Assembly (NCBI GenBank): GCA_018267215.1
Contig: JAFDYX010000021.1
Coordinates: 286,935-350,934 of the forward strand
DNA: 64,000 bases
Reading direction: 5' to 3'
Source: Bacteroidota bacterium
GTDB taxonomy: Bacteria; Bacteroidota; Bacteroidia; Cytophagales; Cyclobacteriaceae
This document shows, piece after piece, positions 1 to 6,956 of the stretch. Under the pieces are notes generated by a model, which was not told where the DNA came from, made no database searches, and worked only from the letters and a program-made list of their open reading frames with translations. A program made the position numbers and the translations under genes. Position 1 is the first letter of the stretch. The number at the start of each line of letters is the position of its first letter.

Positions 1-121
1 GAAGCGAAGGATGATTAATATCTGTCTTCCACAATTTAAATGAATCCTTTGCTTTACGTTGAATGTGCTTAGGAAGTTGTTCGAAACATTTCCAAAACTG
101 CGCTGTGGCAAGTGACGTCAT
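1..121 (-). CDS. RelE/ParE-like toxin, partial (N-terminal 40 residues)
   Basis: The reading frame begins with ATG at 121 on the minus strand and stays open to the window edge, so only the first 40 residues are visible. They read like the first helices of the RelE/ParE toxin fold (FWKCFEQLPKHIQRKA, then a WKTDINHPSL stretch where relatives have HPSLHFK). Its start overlaps the stop of the upstream small gene by 4 nt (ATGA), the usual antitoxin-toxin coupling. From the family I infer a ribosome-dependent mRNA interferase; the catalytic C-terminal part lies outside the window, so activity cannot be judged. Confidence 0.6.
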   Translation of the reverse strand, partial: MTSLATAQFWKCFEQLPKHIQRKAKDSFKLWKTDINHPSL

Positions 122-324
122 TCAACAAAGTCGAGTGGTTTTGCTTTTCCTTTTTTATATTCAGCCAATGCTTCGTTAGCAAGATTGACAAGTTGATCCT
201 TGCTTCTCGCAAAAGAAATTTCCCATTCAATCTCGGAAAGGATAAGATGAGCAAGCGCTTGCTGATTGGCCTCAGGAAGAAGTTCTGCCTTTTCAATCGC
301 TTTTTTCAGTTCTGCAATCATCAT
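118..324 (-). CDS. Small antitoxin-like protein upstream of RelE-like toxin
   Basis: A 68-residue, helix-rich, charged protein (starts MMIAELKKAIEKAELL, ends KAKPLDFVE). Size, composition and a 4-nt ATGA overlap with a downstream RelE-like toxin support an antitoxin role. I see no recognisable DNA-binding domain, so the antitoxin family is not assigned. It lies 17 nt downstream of the SDR gene on the same strand and could be reached by read-through. The role rests on context more than on sequence. Confidence 0.6.
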   Translation of the reverse strand: MMIAELKKAIEKAELLPEANQQALAHLILSEIEWEISFARSKDQLVNLANEALAEYKKGKAKPLDFVE

Positions 325-341
325 TCAAATTTAATCAACTT

Positions 342-1127
342 TTAAATACTTCCGGTTCTCCCACCATCTACGGGCAGGCTTACGCCATTGATATAGCCCG
401 CGGCAGGCGTTGCCAAAAAAGCAATTGCTGCTGCTACCTCTCCGGCCTCGGCCATACGACCGGCCGGAATTTCGTCAATCATTTCCTGACGGATTTCTTC
501 TTTTGATCGCCCCGACTTTTGTGACTTATTTTGAATCAGCGCATCTATCCTTCCGGTTTGGGTACTCCCCGGCAGCACATTGTTGACGGTGATGCCAAAC
601 GGTGCCAACTCCAGCGAAAGTGTTTTAGCCCAACTGGCCATCGCCCCGCGCACCGTGTTAGAAACGCCCAATCCTTTAATCGGAATTTTTACCGATGTAG
701 AAATAATGTTGATGATGCGACCATATTTATTTTTTTTCATGGCCGGCACACAAGCCTGAACCAACATTTGGCTGGCGAGAAGATGCGCATGGATGGCCTT
801 CAAAAAATCATCGGGCATGGCATCAATTGCCTGGCCGGCAGGCGGCCCTCCGGTATTGTTTACAAGAATGTGAATGTCGTTTTGCAAAACAATTTTTTCT
901 GCCGCCACCTTCACCGTTTCCAAGGAAGAAAAATCTGCCACGGCATAGCGATGTTTTTGATGGGCTGTGGAAGGCAGTTCAGCTAACACGTTTTTCAATT
1001 TGTCTTCATCACGGGCTATCAAAATAACTGTTGCACCCAGTGCGGCCAACTCTATAGCGGCAGCCTTGCCTATTCCTTGCGTGCTCCCGCATACCAATGC
1101 TGTCTTTCCTTGTAAGTTTAAATCCAT
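342..1127 (-). CDS. SDR-fold protein without the usual catalytic Tyr/Lys
   Basis: A 261-residue short-chain dehydrogenase/reductase fold. The N-terminal nucleotide motif GSTQGIG (about residues 14-20), the NNTGGPP stretch where classical members have NNAG, and the C-terminal PVDGGRTGSI are clear. At the active site the usual YxxxK is replaced by SNTVR (about residues 155-159), so both the catalytic Tyr and Lys are absent. This matches the atypical BKR-like SDR subgroup known to lack the catalytic tetrad. The substrate is unknown; a ketoacyl-ACP reductase name would be misleading. It begins 8 nt after the MATE exporter gene and is probably co-transcribed with it. Confidence 0.8.
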   Translation of the reverse strand: MDLNLQGKTALVCGSTQGIGKAAAIELAALGATVILIARDEDKLKNVLAELPSTAHQKHRYAVADFSSLETVKVAAEKIVLQNDIHILVNNTGGPPAGQAIDAMPDDFLKAIHAHLLASQMLVQACVPAMKKNKYGRIINIISTSVKIPIKGLGVSNTVRGAMASWAKTLSLELAPFGITVNNVLPGSTQTGRIDALIQNKSQKSGRSKEEIRQEMIDEIPAGRMAEAGEVAAAIAFLATPAAGYINGVSLPVDGGRTGSI

Positions 1128-1135
1128 ATCACAAA

Positions 1136-2473
1136 TTAATTATTGTGTGTTCTCCATTTACCCGATTGGATGTACCCATACGACATGATAAACATGCCTG
1201 CCCAATAAACCAGTTCGCTTCCCCAACCCCAAGTGATGGGCCAGTCCCAAATTTCCAACACGAGGTAGGCATAAATAATATAAAATACCAATGTAATGAC
1301 TTCGATGGCCAGGTTCACCTTTGTATGGCCGGTGCCGGTAACCGCATTTAGCCAGATACTGGAAAAAGACATCAGGATCAGAGCGATAGAGATAACCCGG
1401 ATAACGGCTGTTCCTTCTTCTATAAACAATTGACCCTGGCCATAAATTGACAAAAAAATATCAGGGCGAATATTCAGTAACACAGTCAATGCCACACAAC
1501 ACAACATGCTCAGTTTTACAATGCGCTTGATCAATGGCAACACTTCTTCTTCTCTTCGCTGTCCGATTATATTACTCACCATCGTATTAGTGGTGGCGGC
1601 AAATGCCCACGAAAAAACACCAAACACACCAAAGATATTTCGCATGGTATTAGAAACAGCCAACGCGCGCGCTCCGTGATGCTCAATTAAAATATAAAAA
1701 TATTCCCATGTGATGATGCTGATGCAGTACTGCAAAATCAGGGGAGATGATTTGAACAGCACGTGCCGGGTAGTGGTGGCATTGATTTTCCAGTTTTCAA
1801 AAAGCGCGAAAGTTTTATTCACCCCTTTGAAGTGGATAACGGCAAAAACTACGATCAACCCAGCTGCCTCGGCAATGATAGAGGCATAAGCTGCACCATT
1901 AAAGCCAATGGCAGCAAAACCAAAGTGGCCGTAAATCAATGCATAGTCAAAGAAAATATTAAAAATTGTTTCTGCCAGCGTTCCCCAAATGAGCAGCTTC
2001 GTTAGGTTAGTACCCACCAGTAGTGCATTGCGCATGATGTATAAATAGAGCAACGGCAACCCCCAAATGCGTATGTACAAAAATGAAATAGACATCTCAG
2101 CCGTAGCGGCTTGATGAATAGTAGCTCTTAATATGATTGGGGCAAAGGTGTAAGTAATGACAATGCCCAATACTGAGATGGCCAGCGACAGCCAAACGCC
2201 ATGAAAAAAAAGATTGCCGATTTCGCGCGGGTTATTTTCTCCCGCCTTTCGGGCAATGAGCATTTGCAACCCATTGTTCAGCCCATTGCCGATCACTGCA
2301 AAGATGAGGTAATATACACCGGTGATGCCCGCACTGGCTAAAGCTTGTTCGCCCAAGCCGCCCAAAAAAATTGTGTTGGTGATGAAATTAAATTGCGGCA
2401 CTAAAATGGCAAACGATATAGGCATTGCCAGTTTAAGGATGTCGCGATAACCTGTTTGAAGACGAAGTTCCAT
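1136..2473 (-). CDS. MATE family efflux transporter
   Basis: A 445-residue inner-membrane protein with about 12 hydrophobic segments in two halves, typical of multidrug and toxic compound extrusion exporters that use a Na+ or H+ gradient. ATG at 2473 (MELRLQTGYRD) is preferred over an in-frame TTG five codons upstream. A TAATTTTG element lies just upstream (2486-2493, minus strand). It sits between oxyR and the SDR gene on the same strand, with only 8 nt to the SDR gene. The transported substrate cannot be read from the sequence. Confidence 0.85.
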   Translation of the reverse strand: MELRLQTGYRDILKLAMPISFAILVPQFNFITNTIFLGGLGEQALASAGITGVYYLIFAVIGNGLNNGLQMLIARKAGENNPREIGNLFFHGVWLSLAISVLGIVITYTFAPIILRATIHQAATAEMSISFLYIRIWGLPLLYLYIMRNALLVGTNLTKLLIWGTLAETIFNIFFDYALIYGHFGFAAIGFNGAAYASIIAEAAGLIVVFAVIHFKGVNKTFALFENWKINATTTRHVLFKSSPLILQYCISIITWEYFYILIEHHGARALAVSNTMRNIFGVFGVFSWAFAATTNTMVSNIIGQRREEEVLPLIKRIVKLSMLCCVALTVLLNIRPDIFLSIYGQGQLFIEEGTAVIRVISIALILMSFSSIWLNAVTGTGHTKVNLAIEVITLVFYIIYAYLVLEIWDWPITWGWGSELVYWAGMFIMSYGYIQSGKWRTHNN

Positions 2474-2571
2474 TTTTATAATCTTCAAAATTAGAATAAA
2501 AAAACGGGTGCGTGAGGTATATTAGAAAAGCAGGAAGGTTCAGTTTCTGTGTGCTTGCCGGTAGCATCCGG

Positions 2572-3492
2572 TTATTTCATTCCTTGCTTCATGGATTGTT
2601 TGAAGGGCGCTATCTTTTCTACAATTTCTTTTTGCAGCAAATGCAAAATCTTTTTCTTGGCAAAATGCTTGTGGAAAATTAAGCCTATGTTTCTGTACGG
2701 AATAGGATTTTTAAAAAAACTGACTTGCTCTTTTTCTTTTTCTGAAAAATTGGACAACGACAAGTAGGGCAAAAGTGTTTTTCCCTGGTTTGCTTTTACA
2801 AAGCGCAGGAGGCTGTCTATCGAGCCGGCTTTAAAATGAATATTCTGCGATGGGTTGATTGCTCGTTTGCTTTTTTCACAAATTTTTAAAACCTGGCTCC
2901 GCATACAATGGCCTTCTTCCAGCAACCAAAAATTATCGAGGTTCATTTTTTCTACGGCAATTTTTTGGGGCGATAGCTGAGAGGCATCGTACAGTACAAA
3001 CGCCTCATCGTACAGCGGGTATTCGGTAAGTTCGCTGTCGTGCAGGGGTGTTGAAACAATACCAATATCCATTTCGCGCGATTTCAATTGTTTTAAAATT
3101 TCCGAGGTAGTGTCTTCTTTCACTTCGAGAGATAGCCCGGGAAATTTTTTGGAAAAGCCCTGTAAAAACAAAGGAAGAAGAAAGGGTGCTACGGTGGGGA
3201 TACAGCCTATTTTCAGTGTTCCTTCTATTTCGCCTTTGATCTCTTTTACCAGTTCATTCAATTGCCCGATTTCGCGGGTAATTGTTTTTAATTGTTCGAT
3301 CACGGCCTTACCTTCTTTGGTGATATCAACAGGTTTCTTTTTGCGGTCAAAAATTTTTACGCCCAGTTCATCCTCAAAACGGGAGATCATGGTGCTTAAA
3401 GTAGATTGCGAGATAAAGCATTTTTCTGCGGCTGTTTCAAAATGACGGTTTTCTGCTACGGCCAATATGTATTGAAACTGTTGAATGTTCAT
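2572..3492 (-). CDS. oxyR: OxyR-type LysR regulator, hydrogen peroxide sensor
   Basis: A LysR-family protein of 306 residues, almost the length of E. coli OxyR (305). The N-terminal winged helix-turn-helix runs over about residues 1-60 (MNIQQFQYILAVAE, then SQSTLSTMISRFEDELG). Cys196 and Cys205 in GHCMRSQVLKIC have the same 9-residue spacing as the OxyR redox pair Cys199/Cys208, so peroxide-driven disulfide formation is well supported. Start chosen at the ATG at 3492; a longer in-frame extension to 3540 would run through the regulatory region. It is divergent from katA, the classic target. Confidence 0.9.
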   Translation of the reverse strand: MNIQQFQYILAVAENRHFETAAEKCFISQSTLSTMISRFEDELGVKIFDRKKKPVDITKEGKAVIEQLKTITREIGQLNELVKEIKGEIEGTLKIGCIPTVAPFLLPLFLQGFSKKFPGLSLEVKEDTTSEILKQLKSREMDIGIVSTPLHDSELTEYPLYDEAFVLYDASQLSPQKIAVEKMNLDNFWLLEEGHCMRSQVLKICEKSKRAINPSQNIHFKAGSIDSLLRFVKANQGKTLLPYLSLSNFSEKEKEQVSFFKNPIPYRNIGLIFHKHFAKKKILHLLQKEIVEKIAPFKQSMKQGMK

Positions 3493-3582
3493 ATCTATTG
3501 TGTAGATGATGTTATCTAAAATATCGTTTTTATAGAACAAAGGTAATGGCTAACTTCGTTGCTAAACAAAAATTATAGAACA
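3493..3582. promoter_or_regulatory. Divergent oxyR-katA control region with spaced half-sites
   Basis: The 90-bp spacer holds three alternating half-sites, ATCTA (3493-3497), TAGAT (3503-3507) and ATCTA (3514-3518), starting 10 and 11 bp apart and thus on one DNA face. For oxyR, the minus strand has a perfect TAnnTTTG element (TACCTTTG, 3538-3545) with TTTG 21 bp upstream (3567-3570). For katA, TAACTTCG at 3551-3558 is a weaker -7 candidate. The half-sites fall in the oxyR leader, suggesting self-regulation. The protein that binds them is inferred. Confidence 0.5.
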
Positions 3583-5064
3583 ATGAGCAACCAAGACCAT
3601 AAAAAACTGACCAACCGTGTGGGCGCACCGGTTGTTGACAACCAAAACATCCAAACTGCCGGCAAGCGCGGGCCAGCCTTGCTGCAAGATGTTTGGTTTT
3701 TAGAAAAGCTGGCTCACTTCGACCGCGAGGTGATCCCTGAACGAAGGATGCACGCCAAAGGCTCTGGCGCTTACGGTACTTTTACGGTAACGCACGATAT
3801 CAGTAAATATTCAATGGCCGATTTATTTTCGCAAGTGGGCAAGAAGACTGATATTTTCGTCAGGTTTTCTACCGTGGCGGGCGAGCGTGGGGCAGCTGAT
3901 GCAGAAAGAGATATTCGTGGCTTCGCCATAAAATTTTATACCCAACAAGGCAACTGGGATTTAGTGGGCAACAACACACCCGTGTTTTTTCTGCGCGACC
4001 CGCTCAAGTTTCCCGACCTGAACCATGCCGTTAAACGCGATCCCAAAACTAATTTGCGCAGCGCCAACAACAATTGGGATTTCTGGACATTGCTGCCCGA
4101 GGCGTTGCACCAAATAACTATTGTAATGAGCGACCGGGGCATCCCTAAAACCTATCGCCACATGCACGGCTTTGGCAGCCATACCTTCAGCCTGATCAAC
4201 AAAAATGGTGTACGCCATTGGGTAAAATTTCATTTCGTTACCCAACAGGGAATTGAAAACCTGTCAAACGAAGAGGCACGCAAAACGGTGGGTGGCGACC
4301 GCGAGTCGCACCAGCGCGATCTGTTTGAATCCATCGAAAAAGGAAATTTCCCTAAATGGAAATTTAAAATCCAAGTGATGACAGAAGAACAGGCCAATCA
4401 GCACTATCACAATCCGTTCGATCTTTCTAAAGTATGGCCTCACAAAGAATTTCCTTTGATAGACGTGGGCGAGTTTGAATTAAACCGCAATCCTGAAAAT
4501 TACTTTGCCGAAGTAGAGCAGGCTGCTTTCAACCCCGCGCACATTGTACCGGGCATAGGTTTCTCTCCCGACAAAATGTTGCAGGGGCGCTTGTTCAGCT
4601 ATGGCGATGCGCAGCGTTACAGGTTGGGCGTCAATCATGCACAAATTCCGGTCAATGCACCCAAATGTCCTTATCATAGTTATCATCGCGATGGTGCCAT
4701 GCGTGTGGATGGCAACTTTGGTGGCACCAAAGGCTACGAGCCCAACAGCTATGGGCAGTGGGAAGAACAACCTCAATACAAAGAATCGCTTTTGGCTCTT
4801 CATGGGGGTGCCGGCCATTGGAATTTCTGCGAAGATGATCACGATTATTATACACAGCCCGGCAATCTTTTTCGCCTGATGACGAATGAGAAGAAACAAA
4901 TATTGTTCAGCAACACGGCTGCAGAAGTGGGCGGGGCAGAGAAATTTGTTCAAGTAAGGCATATCCGCAATTGCTACAAAGCCGACCCCGCTTATGGCGA
5001 AGGTGTAGCCAAAGCACTGGGGCTTACCATGCAAGAGGTTAATAGCTTCGATTTAAAAAAATAA
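3583..5064 (+). CDS. katA: Monofunctional haem catalase
   Basis: A 493-residue clade-type small-subunit catalase that disproportionates hydrogen peroxide. Visible features: distal His57 in [14 protein letters not shown], the distal Asn near 130 in [13 protein letters not shown], and the proximal haem-ligand signature [14 protein letters not shown] with its Tyr near residue 340. No signal peptide, so cytoplasmic. ATG at 3583 is preferred to a TTG at 3559. Divergent from oxyR and followed by a hairpin terminator, so monocistronic and probably peroxide-induced. Confidence 0.95.
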   Translation: MSNQDHKKLTNRVGAPVVDNQNIQTAGKRGPALLQDVWFLEKLAHFDREVIPERRMHAKGSGAYGTFTVTHDISKYSMADLFSQVGKKTDIFVRFSTVAGERGAADAERDIRGFAIKFYTQQGNWDLVGNNTPVFFLRDPLKFPDLNHAVKRDPKTNLRSANNNWDFWTLLPEALHQITIVMSDRGIPKTYRHMHGFGSHTFSLINKNGVRHWVKFHFVTQQGIENLSNEEARKTVGGDRESHQRDLFESIEKGNFPKWKFKIQVMTEEQANQHYHNPFDLSKVWPHKEFPLIDVGEFELNRNPENYFAEVEQAAFNPAHIVPGIGFSPDKMLQGRLFSYGDAQRYRLGVNHAQIPVNAPKCPYHSYHRDGAMRVDGNFGGTKGYEPNSYGQWEEQPQYKESLLALHGGAGHWNFCEDDHDYYTQPGNLFRLMTNEKKQILFSNTAAEVGGAEKFVQVRHIRNCYKADPAYGEGVAKALGLTMQEVNSFDLKK

Positions 5065-5083
5065 AGGACGCCTTCTGTTCATT

Positions 5084-5117
5084 AAAAACCTGTCGCATAA
5101 AGCGGTAGGTTTTTTTG
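5084..5117 (+). terminator. Rho-independent terminator after katA
   Basis: Arms AAAAACCTGTCGC (5084-5096) and GCGGTAGGTTTTT (5102-5114) pair along 13 bp with two G-U wobbles around loop ATAAA, followed by a T run. It lies 20 nt past the katA stop. Confidence 0.8.
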
Positions 5118-5163
5118 TTGCCCAAAGACTGTGCAACAATGTGGTATTTATATTCTATTTTGC

Positions 5164-6354
5164 ATGATGGGTTTGTTTAATGAATCAAGACGGATTGTCG
5201 TTACTTGCAACAAACGGCTGGCTCCCTCTCTCGAAAAAGAGATTATAGAATTAGGGTATGGCCAAGCCATTGAGCACACCTTTTCTACCGGTGTAGAACT
5301 TTTGGGCACGTTACCTGATTGCATCCGCCTGAATCTGAATCTTCACTGCGCCAGTCAGGTATTATTTTCACTGATGGAATTCAAATGCAACAATGCCGAC
5401 CAACTTTATGATCGGGTGCTGAAGTATTCTTGGGAACGGATCATCCGGGAAGATGGCTACTTTGCCGTAACCAACCATACCGAAAACTTCTCCATCAACA
5501 ACGAGCTGTATGTAAATGTCAAAATTAAAGATGCCATTGTTGACCGGTTCCGCAGGGAAACCGGTAGGCGGCCAGACTCGGGGTCAGAATTAAACCGTAC
5601 AGTCGTGCATTTACACTGGCGCGAAAATGAAGCAGAAATTTTTTTAGACACCTCTGGTGAAACGTTGGCCAAACACGGATATCGCAAAATTCCGGGGCGA
5701 GCTCCCATGCTGGAAGCCTTGGCCTCCGCCACGATCTTAGCCACCCGGTGGGATAAAAAAACTACGTTTGTCAACCCTATGTGTGGCTCGGGCACGCTGG
5801 CCATCGAGGCGGCCCTCATCGCCACCAACCGCAGGCCGGGGCTGTTCAGAAAAAATTATTCATTCATGCACGTGATCGGCTACGAAGAAACCGTTTACCT
5901 CAGTGAACTAAAAAAACTGAAAGACCAGATCCATGATTTGTCCGATTTAAAAATCATTGCTACCGACATCAAAAAAGACGCAATTGATATTTCAAAAGTT
6001 AATGCAGCCGCTGCCGGTGTTGATAAACTAATAGAATTTAAGGTTTGCGATTTTGAGTTAACTCCTCTGCCTCCGCCACCGGGCATCATTTTTTTTAATC
6101 CTGAATATGGAGAGCGGATGGGCGATACGGCCGAGTTGGAACAAACCTACTCACGTCTGGGCGATTTCCTGAAAAAGAAATGTCAGAATTACACAGGCTA
6201 TATTTTTACAGGCAACTTAGAGCTTGCTAAAAAGATAGGATTAAAAGCCAGCCGTAGAATAGAATTCTATTCTGCCAAGTTAGATTGCCGGCTGTTGGAA
6301 TATGAATTGTATTCAGGCAGCCGCAGAAAAAACGATCTTTCCGCACAGCCCTAA
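5164..6354 (+). CDS. THUMP-domain class I RNA methyltransferase (RlmL N-terminal type)
   Basis: A 396-residue protein. The N-terminal half carries a ferredoxin-like/THUMP RNA-binding region (about 10-160); the C-terminal half is a Rossmann-type methyltransferase with the SAM motif NPMCGSGTLAIEAALIA and the catalytic-loop motif NPEYGERMG. The family methylates guanine N2 in 23S rRNA or tRNA. The loop is normally NPPYGER; here the second Pro is Glu. A start at ATG 5164 is preferred over GTG 5131, which lies close to the katA terminator. Single gene between katA and the fad region. The exact target nucleotide is unknown. Confidence 0.85.
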   Translation: MMGLFNESRRIVVTCNKRLAPSLEKEIIELGYGQAIEHTFSTGVELLGTLPDCIRLNLNLHCASQVLFSLMEFKCNNADQLYDRVLKYSWERIIREDGYFAVTNHTENFSINNELYVNVKIKDAIVDRFRRETGRRPDSGSELNRTVVHLHWRENEAEIFLDTSGETLAKHGYRKIPGRAPMLEALASATILATRWDKKTTFVNPMCGSGTLAIEAALIATNRRPGLFRKNYSFMHVIGYEETVYLSELKKLKDQIHDLSDLKIIATDIKKDAIDISKVNAAAAGVDKLIEFKVCDFELTPLPPPPGIIFFNPEYGERMGDTAELEQTYSRLGDFLKKKCQNYTGYIFTGNLELAKKIGLKASRRIEFYSAKLDCRLLEYELYSGSRRKNDLSAQP

Positions 6355-6417
6355 CCGCATCCGGTTTACAGATCATATTCAGCCCTTTTTCATGCCTCAG
6401 AATTATTCCTGATTTAG

Positions 6418-6429
6418 TATGCGCGCATA
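6418..6429. promoter_or_regulatory. Perfect 12-bp palindrome, candidate MarR operator
   Basis: TATGCGCGCATA is a perfect palindrome 34 bp upstream of the marR-type start codon. It sits where the -33 region would be for a weak -7 element TACCTTCG (6442-6449). MarR proteins bind short palindromes and often repress themselves, so this is a reasonable self-operator. No second copy occurs in the marR-fadN spacer. Confidence 0.4.
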
Positions 6430-6462
6430 ACAATTTTATCCTACCTTCGTTTATCTCTTACC

Positions 6463-6900
6463 ATGAGGCGCGAAGAAACCATAGATCACCATATCCGAAC
6501 GGCTTGGCATGGAATCTCCCGATTCTATAACCAGCAGGCATCTAAATTTGGTGGCACCATCTCCATTGGCTTTGCGTTGCTCACCATTCACGGAGATGAA
6601 GGAACACCCGCTACAAAAATTGCTCCTCAAATGGGTTTAGAGTCGCGCAGCCTGACACGGCTGCTCAAATCCATGGAAGACAATAAGCTCATTGTGCGCA
6701 AGGCCGACAAAAATGATAAGCGGCTGGTACGTATTTATTTAACGAAAGAAGGAAAACGCCAGCGCGAAAATGCCAAACAAATCGTTATCCGTTTCAATGA
6801 ATCAGTGCGCGAAGAAATCCCTTCCCGTAAACTCAATGTTTTCTTTGAAGTAATACAACAGATACAAATGCTCTCTAAAAAGAATGAACCGGTCAAATAA
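6463..6900 (+). CDS. MarR family transcriptional regulator of the fad operon
   Basis: A 145-residue winged-helix regulator. The centre (about 45-110) shows the MarR pattern: a helix-turn-helix (TPATKIAPQMGLESRSLTRLL), the recognition helix, then a wing with DKNDKRLVRIYLTKEG, where the DxRxxxxxLT signature is clear. It lies 56 nt upstream of the beta-oxidation genes on the same strand, so I infer that it controls them, perhaps with an acyl-CoA as ligand; the ligand is not visible in the sequence. Confidence 0.85.
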   Translation: MRREETIDHHIRTAWHGISRFYNQQASKFGGTISIGFALLTIHGDEGTPATKIAPQMGLESRSLTRLLKSMEDNKLIVRKADKNDKRLVRIYLTKEGKRQRENAKQIVIRFNESVREEIPSRKLNVFFEVIQQIQMLSKKNEPVK

Positions 6901-6956
6901 TAGATTAGTAAACGACAGACATAAATTAGAAATTGATTTCCTGAATATCGAAAACT

